This document shows, piece after piece, positions 8,548-16,162 of a stretch of DNA of 64,000 bases (its first letter is position 1; every line of letters starts with the position of its first letter). The translations under genes and the position numbers were made by a program. The notes under the pieces were generated by a model. It was given only the letters and a program-made list of their open reading frames with translations. It ran no database searches and was not told the origin of the DNA. Origin of the DNA: Janthinobacterium agaricidamnosum NBRC 102515 = DSM 9628 (lineage in GTDB: Bacteria > Pseudomonadota > Gammaproteobacteria > Burkholderiales > Burkholderiaceae_D); NCBI RefSeq assembly GCF_000723165.1, contig NZ_HG322949.1, positions 3,513,101 through 3,577,100 of the forward strand, given 5' to 3'.

Positions 8548-8823
8548 TCAGATTTCATGCTCGACATTCAAACTGCCGTCGCCGATCTTGCTGGCCCACG
8601 CCAGCACAAAGAAATTCTTTTCATCTTCCGTCGGCGCTTCATGCCAGAACACGATCAGCGTCCCCTTGTGGTCGTGAATCTGGGCAACTTTTTCAATGAA
8701 GTGCCGGTTGCCGGCCCGGTCGGCCAGCGCCGCCGTGTAGCCATACACGCGGGTCAGGCGCTCGATACGGTCAGGCTCGGTAAAACTGTTGGTTGCGGTA
8801 ATCGTCGGGTGATCCAAAAACAT
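8548..8823 (-). CDS. Small conserved-looking hypothetical protein
   Basis: 91 residues from the ATG at 8823, which has GAGAG about 8 nt upstream; a longer frame to 8916 lacks a good ribosome site. The sequence (MFLDHPTITATNSFTEPDRI at the start) has no signal peptide or membrane segment and reads as a small mixed alpha/beta cytoplasmic protein with several aromatic residues (GTLIVFWHEA, NFFVLAWASKIGDG). I do not recognise the family. It lies 48 bp upstream of the GGAEF protein on the same strand and may be co-transcribed with it. Confidence 0.6.
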   Translation of the reverse strand: MFLDHPTITATNSFTEPDRIERLTRVYGYTAALADRAGNRHFIEKVAQIHDHKGTLIVFWHEAPTEDEKNFFVLAWASKIGDGSLNVEHEI

Positions 8824-9049
8824 AGTTACTTCTCTCCATGGTGACCGCCAGTGCAAGACGCCGTTTTCTGCTGCGGCGCACACCGTTGATCGTTGTCCCA
8901 CCATGCAGTACGGCATGTATCTAGACCATCGGCATGCCGAAATCAGGTATGCTCAGGGGCATCTGGTCAGCTGTCGTGGAGCTTATCAGAATTCTTTAGC
9001 GGCAACAAAATATCCACCCCATTCACGCCCCTGAACCAGCCCCAGAGCC

Positions 9050-9808
9050 ATGCCCCGTTGCGCCGATCAAACTTGCCCGCCGCCCCTGGTGCTGACCCGG
9101 GGCGACCGCCGTTCACTGGAATTCAAGCCGGGCATGATTCAGAGCGAAATGCGGCTGTCGCGCCCCGACCAGCTGGTGCTGCGCTATGCGCGCGCGATGA
9201 TGTGTTTTGCGCTATTCAATCCGCAGCCGCGCCATATCGTCATGGTCGGGCTGGGCGGCGGTTCGCTGGCCAAGTTTTGCCACCGCCATTTCCCATCGGC
9301 CCGCATCACGGTACTGGAATTGCGCGCCGACGTGATCGCGCTGCGCGACCATTTCATGATCCCGCCCGACGACGCCCGTTTTCGCGTGATCCATACCGAC
9401 GCGGTGACGTATATCCGGCGCCATCCGGGCAGCGCCGACGTGCTGCTGGTCGATGGTTTTGACGAAAGCGGCTTGCCGCCGGCGCTGGGCAGCGCCCGCT
9501 TTTACGCCGATTGCCGGCGCGCGCTGGTGGCCGGCGGCGTGCTGGCCGCCAATATCTTCAGCTATGACCCGCATTACGCGGCCATGCTGGACCGGCTGGA
9601 AGTGGTGTTCCGGCGCCGCGTGTGCGCGCTGGATGGCATCGCCGGCAATAACCACATCATTTTTGCGGTCAGGCAGGATGCCGGCGCCGCAGCAACCCGG
9701 GCCGGCAAGACGCAGCGCCTGCTCGCCTTGCGGCGCCGCGTCGGCCTGCACTGGCTGAACCGCATCCTGGTGCGGCTGTTGATACTCCAGCTATCGAGGC
9801 GCCGTTAA
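9050..9808 (+). CDS. Spermidine synthase-like SAM-dependent methyltransferase-fold protein
   Basis: 252 residues with the Rossmann core of the spermidine synthase (SpeE-like) superfamily: IVMVGLGGGSLAKFCHRHFP (nucleotide-binding glycine loop, residues ~63-82), VLELRADVIALRDHF (acidic end of strand 2), ADVLLVDGFDESG and a late GNNHIIFAV strand. The N-terminal SLEF-PG-IQSEMRLSRPD stretch matches the SpeE-like entry region. Many betaproteobacteria carry this shorter SpeE-like protein in addition to true SpeE; the real substrate is unknown. The start ATG has only a weak ribosome site. Its TAA shares four bases (TTAA) with the stop of the convergent thioesterase gene. Confidence 0.75.
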   Translation: MPRCADQTCPPPLVLTRGDRRSLEFKPGMIQSEMRLSRPDQLVLRYARAMMCFALFNPQPRHIVMVGLGGGSLAKFCHRHFPSARITVLELRADVIALRDHFMIPPDDARFRVIHTDAVTYIRRHPGSADVLLVDGFDESGLPPALGSARFYADCRRALVAGGVLAANIFSYDPHYAAMLDRLEVVFRRRVCALDGIAGNNHIIFAVRQDAGAAATRAGKTQRLLALRRRVGLHWLNRILVRLLILQLSRRR

Positions 9809-10293
9809 GCCTTCTTGCCGCTGTGCAGCCGGTGCATTTGCTGCCGGGTCTGCTTGCGCAGCTTGGCTTGCTCGAAGCGCGCCACCTGTTCCGGCGTCGC
9901 CAATTCCAGCGGCGGCACGGCCACCGGCTTGCGGTTGGCATCCACCGCCACCATCGTGAAGTAACAGCTGTTGGCGTGGCGCACCAGGCGCTGCTGGATG
10001 TTTTCAGTCACCACGCGGATCCCCACTTCCATCGACGTGGTGCCGGTATAGTTGACCGACGCGAGGAACGTCACCAGTTCGCCGACATGGATCGGCTGCA
10101 AAAACATCACCTGGTCGACCGACAAGGTCACCACATAGCTGCCCGAATAACGGCTGGCGCACGCATACGCGACGCTGTCGAGGTATTTCAAGATGGTGCC
10201 GCCATGCACATTGCCGGAAAAATTGGCCATGTCGGGCGTCATCAGGACCGTCATGGTCAGCTCGTGAGCCGACCAGTTCATTGCGTTTTCCAA
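9805..10293 (-). CDS. Hotdog-fold acyl-CoA thioesterase (YciA-like)
   Basis: 162 residues of the YciA/BACH acyl-CoA thioesterase group, which hydrolyses acyl-CoA to free acid and CoA in the cytoplasm. Signature: MTPDMANFSGNVHGGTILKYLDSVAYACASRYSG is recognisable in segments, with the NVHGG--L loop carrying the catalytic Asn/Asp-equivalent region, then VTLSVDQVMFLQPIHVGELVTF. The longest frame starts with TTG at 10293 behind GGAGAG at good spacing; an ATG four codons later (10281) is the alternative. The basic tail (RKQTRQQMHRLHSGKK) is extra to the fold. It is convergent with the SpeE-like gene. Confidence 0.88.
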   Translation of the reverse strand: MENAMNWSAHELTMTVLMTPDMANFSGNVHGGTILKYLDSVAYACASRYSGSYVVTLSVDQVMFLQPIHVGELVTFLASVNYTGTTSMEVGIRVVTENIQQRLVRHANSCYFTMVAVDANRKPVAVPPLELATPEQVARFEQAKLRKQTRQQMHRLHSGKKA

Positions 10294-10319
10294 GCTGACT
10301 CTCCACAGTGGGAAGGTAA

Positions 10320-10351
10320 ATAAAAACCGGCGCCGTGATTACGGCGCCGGT
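10320..10351 (-). terminator. Rho-independent terminator after the 122-residue hypothetical gene
   Basis: An 11-bp perfect stem (ACCGGCGCCGT / ACGGCGCCGGT) at 10326-10336 and 10341-10351 with a four-base loop. Read on the minus strand it is followed by TTTTTATTT. It lies 9 bp beyond the stop at 10360 and separates that gene from the thioesterase. Confidence 0.85.
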
Positions 10352-10359
10352 GGTCGGCA

Positions 10360-10728
10360 TTACAGTCCGAGGGTGTCGATATCGGCCAGCGAAGCGCTGC
10401 CTTTTTCCGAGATGTCATAACCGTCGCCGGCGTCGCGCGCAATGATGTGGGCTTTCTTGCCGAGGAAATAAGCCACGTCGTCGTCCAGCCTGGCGGCCGG
10501 ATTGTCGGCGATCGCGCGCAAGCCGTTGATGCAGCGGCGCACGAACAGCAATTGTTTGGCTTTGTCGGTGATGGATAAACGGCCGTCCTTGCTAAAACTA
10601 AATAGTTTCAAGCCAGACAAGCGTTTGGTATTGCGCGCCACGCAAGCGGTGACGCGGTCACCTCTGATACCACGCGCAACTTGTTCCAGCGCATCGTATT
10701 CATCGGTCGTTAATTTCTCGTTCTTCAT
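10360..10728 (-). CDS. Hypothetical protein, 122 residues
   Basis: From the ATG at 10728 (MKNEKLTTDEYDALEQVARG) the protein is 122 residues; an upstream in-frame ATG at 10791 would add an Arg-rich stretch without support. The first half (EQVARGIRGDRVTACVARNT, LKLFSFSKDGRLSITDKAKQ) reads like a small winged-helix-type or DNA-associated fold in which a final SITDKAKQLL helix resembles the ends of such domains; the second half (ARLDDDVAYFLGKKAHII) is less clear. No signal peptide or membrane segment. I do not recognise the family. Strong terminator just downstream. Confidence 0.6.
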   Translation of the reverse strand: MKNEKLTTDEYDALEQVARGIRGDRVTACVARNTKRLSGLKLFSFSKDGRLSITDKAKQLLFVRRCINGLRAIADNPAARLDDDVAYFLGKKAHIIARDAGDGYDISEKGSASLADIDTLGL

Positions 10729-10846
10729 TACTTTTCCATAAGAGGCCAGGTGTTCGGCCCCCATGGTACGCGCCCGGCGGCGCATCGGCAACAGGCAACG
10801 CCTTTTATCAGCGGCGGCCGGCCCCCGGCCACGCCGCTTATATGGC

Positions 10847-10987
10847 TTATTTCAGCGTGCGCAGCACCAGCCAGACCAGGCCGGCGCTGGCCACGCCGGA
10901 CAGCAGCACCAGCGCGGCGAGACCACGCGCATTCCAGCCGGGAGAACGGCGTCCGAGATAAATTTTGTTATGCAAGGAATTGCCCAT
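10847..10987 (-). CDS. Small single-pass membrane protein, 46 residues
   Basis: A short gene with good signals: ATG at 10987 preceded by AGGAGA at ~7 nt, and TAA at 10847-10849. The product starts MGNSLHNKIYLGRRSPGWNA, a basic N-terminus, followed by one hydrophobic segment of about 20 residues (LAALVLLSGVASAGLVWLVL) and ends RTLK. The charge pattern suggests an N-in, C-out or tail-anchored arrangement. Function unknown. It lies ~120 bp upstream of the 122-residue hypothetical gene on the same strand. Confidence 0.65.
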   Translation of the reverse strand: MGNSLHNKIYLGRRSPGWNARGLAALVLLSGVASAGLVWLVLRTLK

Positions 10988-11223
10988 GACGGTCTCCTGT
11001 ACAAGAATTATTGTGATGACTCATTATAAGAATAGTTTCATGACGACTGCATGACACTCGACAGTTCGGGTATCTTTTGTGTCCACAAAGCAACAATTTT
11101 GTTGTTGAAATGTCTCAGCTGAAAAACAATCGGTGACTATCGTTTTCATAGGGAAACGCGCGCCACCCGCGCGGGGCATTTGCTAGCATCAGCGATATCG
11201 AGCAACACACTCTGGAGGCTTGG

Positions 11224-11412
11224 ATGGCCCAGCAAAAACAGCCGCGGCAAGACCCGCGGCACCTGTCGGACGAAGCCGATATCGGCAGCGGCGAAGCAAC
11301 GCCGGGCCAGCACGATACCGAAGAATGGATACGCCAGATTCCACCGCTGCCGCCGCGCCATGACGCGCCACCGCCCGGTCCCGGGCGGGCGCCGGAAAAA
11401 CTCAAGCCTTGA
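11224..11412 (+). CDS. Small hydrophilic protein, 62 residues
   Basis: ATG at 11224 with GGAGG about 6 nt upstream. The product is strongly hydrophilic, rich in Gln, Asp, Glu, Arg and Pro (IRQIPPLPPRHDAPPPGPGR in the second half), with no membrane segment, and is probably disordered. Function unknown. The last 11 bp overlap the convergent Pro-rich small gene. The pairing of two small, Pro-rich convergent genes is unusual, but I can propose no function. Confidence 0.5.
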   Translation: MAQQKQPRQDPRHLSDEADIGSGEATPGQHDTEEWIRQIPPLPPRHDAPPPGPGRAPEKLKP

Positions 11413-11590
11413 TCGGCACCTGGTGCGGTATCGGTTCCTGGATCGGCACCGGGTCGATTTGCGGCACTTCCTCGGGCTGTTTCGGCGGGTCGGGATCGCC
11501 CGCGGGCGGCGGCGGGATATCCGGCTCCGGCGTAGTATGGGCGCGCAGCAAGCCGGGCTGATGCAGGTCATGGTGCATGTGTGGGTTCAT
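11402..11590 (-). CDS. Small proline-rich protein, 62 residues
   Basis: ATG at 11590 preceded by AGGAGG at ideal spacing, the best evidence that this is a real gene. The product begins MNPHMHHDLHQPGLL and then is almost entirely Pro, Glu, Asp, Ile and Val with repeated PxP and IPxPxP-like steps (DIPPPPAGDPDPPKQPEE), so it is expected to be an extended polyproline-type chain. The His-rich start could bind metal, but that is speculation. No signal peptide. Its 3' end overlaps the plus-strand small gene by 11 bp. Confidence 0.5.
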   Translation of the reverse strand: MNPHMHHDLHQPGLLRAHTTPEPDIPPPPAGDPDPPKQPEEVPQIDPVPIQEPIPHQVPIKA

Positions 11591-11795
11591 GTGTGCCTCC
11601 TGATTTTACGCAACGTAAAAAATCATCATACGAGACGCAGATAGGGCGCGCTTGTGAATTATCAAGCGTGCGGAACGTGCGTTGGCGCACACAAAACCGG
11701 TATTCCTAGCGCCGCCATGGAACCAGGCGATAGCGCCGAGGTCGAATCCATTCCAGCCCGGATCGTGCTGCAGCGAGCTGAGATGGGAGGAAATC

Positions 11796-13001
11796 ATGAT
11801 GGCGCGCAAAAAAATCCTGTTCCTCGCCGAAGCGGTGACGCTGGCCCATGTCGGCCGCCCGCTGGCGCTGGCCGCGCTGCTCGACGCGCAGCGTTTCGCA
11901 ATCGAATTCGCCTGCAGTCCAGGCTGCGATGCCTGGTTCAGGGATAGCGGCTGGGTGCGCCATGACGTGCACAGTATTTCTAGCGCGCAATTCTTGAAGG
12001 CCTTGGCCGATGGCAAGCCCGTGTATGACGCGGCCACCCTCGCCGCCTACGTCGAAGACGACTTGCGGCTGCTGGACACGCTGCGGCCGGATATCGTCAT
12101 CGGCGATTTCCGCCTGTCGCTGTCGGTCAGCGCGCGGCTGGCCAAGGTGCCGTATGTCGCGCTGATCAATGCCTATTGGAGCCCGTATGTACGGCAGCAT
12201 TACAGCGTGCCCAGCCTGCCGCTGAGCGCGCTGCTGCCGATTCCGCTGGCCAACGCCCTGTTCAAGCTGGCCCGTCCGCTGGCCTTCGCCGCCCATACGC
12301 TGCCGCTGAACCAGGTGCGGCGGCGCTATGGCCTGGCGCCGCTGGGCCCGGATTTGCGGCGCATCTACACCGATGCCGACCGCACGTTATATGCCGACGT
12401 TCCCGAGTTGTTTCCGCCGCAGGCGATGCCGGCCAGCCACTCCTACCTTGGCCCGGTGACCTGGTCGCCGCCCTGGGCCGAACCCGGCTGGTGGCATCAA
12501 TTGCCGTCGGACAAGCCGCTGGTCTATGTCACGCTGGGAAGTTCCGGCCAGGGCCAATTGCTGCCGCTGGTGCTGCGCGCGCTGGCGTCGCTGCCGGTCA
12601 GCGTGATGGCCGCCACCGCCAACACCGTCGAGCTGGGCGACGTACCGCCGAACGCCCATGTCGCGCCATTCCTGCCCGGCGAGACGGCGGCGCGCCGGGC
12701 CAACCTGGTGATTTGCAACGGCGGCAGCCCGACCAGCCAGCAAGCGCTGTCGGCCGGCGTCCCGGTGATCGGCATTTGCGGCAACCTCGACCAGTTCCTC
12801 AACATGCACGGCATCGCCGCGGCCGGCGCCGGCACGCTGCTGCGCGCCGACCGTTTCAGCGAAACGGCGTTGCGCAACGCCACGCAACGCATGTTGAACG
12901 ATGCAGCAAGCAAACAGGCGGCACAACGGATTGCCGGCTGGTTCGCCAGCTATCCGGCCGGCCCTCGGCTGAGCAAGGCGCTCGACCAGCTACTGCGCTA
13001 G
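11796..13001 (+). CDS. GT1-like glycosyltransferase (nucleotide-diphosphosugar-binding)
   Basis: 401 residues from ATG 11796, preceded by GGGAGG; a second ATG follows directly (11799), and the frame upstream of it is not protein-like. The fold is that of two-Rossmann GT-B enzymes of the MGT/UGT type: MMARKKILFLAEAVTLAHVGRP at the start (acceptor side), then in the C-terminal half PLVYVTLGSSGQ, HVAPFLPG and the donor-binding LVICNGGSPTSQQALSAGVPVIGIC-like segment followed by DQFLNMHGIAAAGAG. Substrate is unknown. It stands directly upstream of the two PEP-CTERM genes and may modify a surface polymer or lipid, but separate promoter signals argue against one operon. Confidence 0.82.
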   Translation: MMARKKILFLAEAVTLAHVGRPLALAALLDAQRFAIEFACSPGCDAWFRDSGWVRHDVHSISSAQFLKALADGKPVYDAATLAAYVEDDLRLLDTLRPDIVIGDFRLSLSVSARLAKVPYVALINAYWSPYVRQHYSVPSLPLSALLPIPLANALFKLARPLAFAAHTLPLNQVRRRYGLAPLGPDLRRIYTDADRTLYADVPELFPPQAMPASHSYLGPVTWSPPWAEPGWWHQLPSDKPLVYVTLGSSGQGQLLPLVLRALASLPVSVMAATANTVELGDVPPNAHVAPFLPGETAARRANLVICNGGSPTSQQALSAGVPVIGICGNLDQFLNMHGIAAAGAGTLLRADRFSETALRNATQRMLNDAASKQAAQRIAGWFASYPAGPRLSKALDQLLR

Positions 13002-13021
13002 AGCCCGCGTCGGCTTTTTTT
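13002..13021 (+). terminator. Possible weak terminator after glycosyltransferase
   Basis: Immediately after the TAG stop there is a short AGCC / GGCT stem with a six-base loop followed by seven T. The stem is short, so efficiency is uncertain, but position and T-run fit. Confidence 0.45.
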
Positions 13022-13097
13022 ACAGGGACCGGCAGGAATTCTGAAAAAAATCAACATTTTAAAGTCAAGTCGTTGATTCATAAGGGAATACAGCACG

Positions 13098-13113
13098 TGG
13101 CACGGGAGTTGCT
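13098..13113 (+). promoter_or_regulatory. Sigma-54 (-24/-12) promoter of first PEP-CTERM gene
   Basis: TGGCAC, five bases, TTGCT: an exact match to the -24/-12 consensus with the GG and GC doublets 12 bp apart (13099 and 13111). It lies 80 bp upstream of the ATG at 13193. A matching site is found before the second PEP-CTERM gene, with GAGTAA/AAGTAA directly after and a shared TTGATTCA block about 25 bp before both. Sigma-54 control of PEP-CTERM genes through PrsK/PrsR is known in other species. Confidence 0.88.
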
Positions 13114-13192
13114 GAGTAATCGTCGTGGCACCGTCCTATCGGCGCCAGGAAAACAACTCTTGATTAACCAAAATCCAAGTGAGGTATCCCAA

Positions 13193-14161
13193 ATGAAACT
13201 CTTGAAACTCGTTCCGCTGCTGGCAACGCTGGCCATGCTGGGCGCGGCCGGCAGCGCCAGTGCCGGAGGCTACGGTTATTCCTACAATAACATCTTTGGC
13301 TTGACGATTACCAATCCGACCGGCGTTATCACGGTAGCCAGCACCACCAATATTTCGCGCTCCACCGCCACGTTGAATGGCGTCAGCGTCATCAATGGCG
13401 GCACCGGCGTGCTCGACTCGCCGCAAGCGGCGGTCGGCGCCGTCACCAAGGGGGAAAACGACTTCACCCAGCAAGGGCCGACCGGCACTTACTCGCGCGG
13501 CGATGCGCAAATCGTCAGCACCCAGTTCCCGCCCTTCCCGCCCGGCGCCACCAGCACCCAGGCCGTCAATGCGGCCGAAGTCCACCTGGGCACTACCGGC
13601 ACCGGCGATGCGTCGGGCCGCAACGGTTCGACCACCGGCTTCTCGGTCAACTTCGTCGTCGGTTCGCCCACCGCATCGCTACTGTTCGATTTCCAGGCCG
13701 ATCCTTTCATGCAAGTATTCCTGCAATCGAACGTCGGCGCCGGCTCGTCGTCCACTGCCAACCTGGTGGTGACGTTCACCATCACCGATGCGACTGGCGC
13801 CACCGTGTTCAACTGGGCGCCGGACGGCTTGCTCGGTTCGGGTATCGCCGGCGGCACTGAACTGGCCGACGCCGCCAACCTGAATACCGGCCTGGCAACC
13901 AATACGCTGACCAAAGGCACGCTGTTTACCTATGATCCGACCGGTTGCGGCGCGCCGACCGGCACCGGCATCGGCACCGGCTGCGGCGGCACGTTCACCG
14001 CGCTGACCAATGCGCTGGCTGCTGGCAACTATACCTTGACGCTGAACGCGGTCGAAAGCGTCGATGTGATCAAAACCATACCGGAACCGACTACGCTGGC
14101 CTTGCTGGGCCTCGGCCTGGCCGGCCTGTGCTTCGGCAGCCGCCGCAAGGAAACCGTATAA
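13193..14161 (+). CDS. PEP-CTERM sorting domain protein, copy 1
   Basis: 322 residues. Start at ATG 13193 (GTGAGG upstream) gives a clean signal peptide: MKLLK, a hydrophobic core and ASA-G cleavage near residue 25. The mature part is low in charge and rich in Thr, Gly, Ala, Asn and Ser, probably an all-beta extracellular fold; one Cys pair occurs at YDPTGCGAPTG--GTGCGG. The C-terminus has the PEP-CTERM sorting signal: IPEPTTLALLG, hydrophobic helix, then SRRKETV. Such proteins are exported, cut and anchored by an exosortase (not in this window) and often belong to biofilm or exopolysaccharide systems. It is a tandem paralogue of the gene at 14439, roughly two-thirds identical by eye, including the upstream control region. 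Confidence 0.92.
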   Translation: MKLLKLVPLLATLAMLGAAGSASAGGYGYSYNNIFGLTITNPTGVITVASTTNISRSTATLNGVSVINGGTGVLDSPQAAVGAVTKGENDFTQQGPTGTYSRGDAQIVSTQFPPFPPGATSTQAVNAAEVHLGTTGTGDASGRNGSTTGFSVNFVVGSPTASLLFDFQADPFMQVFLQSNVGAGSSSTANLVVTFTITDATGATVFNWAPDGLLGSGIAGGTELADAANLNTGLATNTLTKGTLFTYDPTGCGAPTGTGIGTGCGGTFTALTNALAAGNYTLTLNAVESVDVIKTIPEPTTLALLGLGLAGLCFGSRRKETV

Positions 14162-14199
14162 GAACATGAGTTAGCTGGGCGGGGAGTCCATCGGCACTG

Positions 14200-14224
14200 G
14201 CGGGGAGCGATCCCCGCTTTTTTT
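14200..14224 (+). terminator. Rho-independent terminator after PEP-CTERM copy 1
   Basis: Perfect 7-bp stem GCGGGGA / TCCCCGC with loop GCGA, followed by seven T at 14218-14224; 38 bp after the stop codon. It separates the two paralogues into independent transcripts. Confidence 0.9.
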
Positions 14225-14347
14225 CGTCCATCTTTTTAGATATGCGGCTGGGCATGCTGTCGGAATACTTTACAGTCACGGCCGATATGCACGGCTTTTC
14301 AAAATTTTTCGGATGTAAATGCTTGATTCAAAAGAAAATATTCCTTC

Positions 14348-14363
14348 TGGCAAGGAAGTTGCT
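14348..14363 (+). promoter_or_regulatory. Sigma-54 (-24/-12) promoter of second PEP-CTERM gene
   Basis: TGGCAA, five bases, TTGCT with GG-to-GC spacing of 12 bp, 75 bp upstream of the ATG at 14439. Nearly the same sequence and spacing as the site at 13098, so the promoter was duplicated with the gene and has been kept. Confidence 0.87.
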
Positions 14364-14438
14364 AAGTAAAGCGTACAGCCCCGTTTTGACAGGCTGACCC
14401 GCTTACTCCCCGACTCACCTCACCAGAAGAGGATCATC

Positions 14439-15428
14439 ATGAAACTGTCCTACCTTCATGCGTTTTTCGCGGCGGCGCTGGCCATCATGCTGCTCGGCTC
14501 CAGCAATGGCGCCCATGCTACAGCCTACGGTTATTCGCACAACAACATCTTTGGCTTGAGCATCACCAATCCGACCGGCGTGATTTCAATCGCCGGCAAT
14601 ACCGATATCTCGCGCGCCACCGCGACGCTGAACAACGCCAGCATGATTACCGGCGGCGCCGGCTTCATCGATGCGCCGCAAGCGAAAATGGGCGCCGTCA
14701 CCAAGGGGCAAAACGATTTCACGCAGCAGGGCCAGGGCGGGCCCGCTTATTCGCGCGGCGATGCGCAAATCGTCAGCAGCCAGTTTCCGCCCAATCCGCC
14801 GGGTGCGACCACGACCCAGGCGGTCAATTCGGCCGAAGCGTTCCTGAACAATTCCGGCACCGCCGATGCTTCCGGGCGCAATGGTTCGACCACCGGCTTT
14901 TCAGTCGACTTCGTGGTCGGTTCGCCCAGCGCGACGATCTTGTTCAACTTTAGCGCCGATCCATACATGCAAGTATTCCTGAACGCGCTGGCCGGCCCCG
15001 GTTCGGCGGCGACCGCCAATCTGTCGGTGACCTTCACCATCACCAACGCGGCCGGCGCCACCGTCTTCAACTGGGCGCCGGACGGCACGCTCGGCTCGGG
15101 CATCAGCGGCGGCCTCGAAATCCTCGACGGCGCCAACCTGAATACCAATCTGTCGACCAATACGCTGACCAAGGGCACGCTGTTCACCTACGATCCCAAC
15201 GGTTGCGGCGCACCGGCCGGCACCGGCATCGGCACCGGCTGCGGCAGCGCCTTCGCGGCGCGCACCAATCCGCTGGTGGCGGGTAATTACACGTTGACCT
15301 TGAATTCGGTCAACAGCGTCGACTTGGTCACCACGCCGCTGCAAGTCATTCCCGAACCGGCCACGCTGGCCTTGCTGGGGCTGGGCCTGGCCGGCCTGTG
15401 CCTGAACAGCCGCCGCAAGCCTGTGTGA
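14439..15428 (+). CDS. PEP-CTERM sorting domain protein, copy 2
   Basis: 329 residues, paralogue of the preceding gene. ATG 14439 has AGAGGA upstream. Signal peptide to about residue 27 (HATA), then the shared core beginning YGYSHNNIFGLSITNPTGVI, the conserved SRGDAQIVSSQFPP and ASGRNGSTTGFSVDFVVGSP blocks, the two-Cys GCGAPAGTGIGTGCG loop, and the sorting signal IPEPATLALLG with hydrophobic helix and final SRRKPV. Differences from copy 1 are spread along the length, mostly conservative, so the duplication is not recent. It ends 30 bp before the convergent acyltransferase; a perfect 16-bp palindrome at 15449-15464 lies between and over the two 3' ends. Confidence 0.92.
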   Translation: MKLSYLHAFFAAALAIMLLGSSNGAHATAYGYSHNNIFGLSITNPTGVISIAGNTDISRATATLNNASMITGGAGFIDAPQAKMGAVTKGQNDFTQQGQGGPAYSRGDAQIVSSQFPPNPPGATTTQAVNSAEAFLNNSGTADASGRNGSTTGFSVDFVVGSPSATILFNFSADPYMQVFLNALAGPGSAATANLSVTFTITNAAGATVFNWAPDGTLGSGISGGLEILDGANLNTNLSTNTLTKGTLFTYDPNGCGAPAGTGIGTGCGSAFAARTNPLVAGNYTLTLNSVNSVDLVTTPLQVIPEPATLALLGLGLAGLCLNSRRKPV

Positions 15429-15458
15429 CGGCAGCCGGGGCCGCGCGTGCTTGAACGT

Positions 15459-16139
15459 TCAAGCCGCCGCGGCGCTGGCGCCTTTTCTTTTCAGCAACCG
15501 TGCCGGTATGCCGCCCCAGATTTCATCGGCGCCGATGCGGCTATCCTTGGTCACCACCGCGCCGACCGAGACAATCGCGCCATTGCCTATCGTCACGCCC
15601 GCCATCACCACCGCCGTCGCGCCTATCGTGACGTTGTCGCCGATATGCACCGACTTCAATTCCAGTCGCTGTCCCTCGATCACATGCGCAAAGATCACCG
15701 CGTCATGGCCGATGATGGTGTTGCTGCCGATATGGGTCAGCGGCGGATCGAGCAGTACGCCCGCGCTGTAGGTATTGCGCCCCAGCCGCGCCCCCAGCGC
15801 CAGGTAAATCAGGCGCAGCAAGGGCACTGGAATGAAATGGGTGCGGATCAGCGAATTGAACAGCAACAAATAAAACAGGATATTCACATTCGCCACCAAT
15901 TCCGCCCGCGTGCCATGCGGCACCACGCCTTCACGCAGCGGCATCAGCAGCAAGAACAAGCGGTACACGATCAAGGCATAGCCATACAGCAACAGCAACG
16001 CGACCACGAATAACAGCACGCCGCGAAACTCTCCCAGCGGCAGCGACGACAAGCATGCCTCGCTGGCGATCACCAGCACCACGATCAAGGCCAGCAGTGC
16101 GATGAAAAAAGCGATATGCGCCGGTTTGATTTCTCGCAT
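15459..16139 (-). CDS. Membrane-anchored hexapeptide-repeat (LbH) acyltransferase
   Basis: 226 residues. The N-terminal ~70 residues have two strong hydrophobic segments (AFFIALLALIVVLVIA and VLLFVVALLLLYGYALIVY), followed by a membrane-associated helix region, then from ~residue 115 a left-handed beta-helix with hexapeptide steps (IGSNTIIGHDAVIF, IGDNVTIGATAVVMAGVTIG, GAIVSVGAVVTKDSRI) and the closing WGGIPARLLKRK. The pattern is that of O- or N-acetyl/acyltransferases; the catalytic His is probably the one in IIGHDA. ATG 16139 has a strong GGGGAGAG site. It is third in an operon after thiF-like and nitroreductase-like genes (23-bp gap), so it may acylate the product they make. Confidence 0.8.
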   Translation of the reverse strand: MREIKPAHIAFFIALLALIVVLVIASEACLSSLPLGEFRGVLLFVVALLLLYGYALIVYRLFLLLMPLREGVVPHGTRAELVANVNILFYLLLFNSLIRTHFIPVPLLRLIYLALGARLGRNTYSAGVLLDPPLTHIGSNTIIGHDAVIFAHVIEGQRLELKSVHIGDNVTIGATAVVMAGVTIGNGAIVSVGAVVTKDSRIGADEIWGGIPARLLKRKGASAAAA

Positions 16140-16162
16140 GATATCTCTCCCCTGGAGTCCGC

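Noticed and set aside
12176..13192. Long frame running from within the glycosyltransferase into PEP-CTERM copy 1
   Set aside because: Composition before 13193 is shadow-like; the signal peptide begins exactly at ATG 13193 after a promoter.
15449..15464. 16-bp perfect palindrome between PEP-CTERM copy 2 and the acyltransferase as a terminator
   Set aside because: There is no T-run on either strand and no loop; it may be chance or a weak bidirectional signal, so it is only mentioned with the gene.
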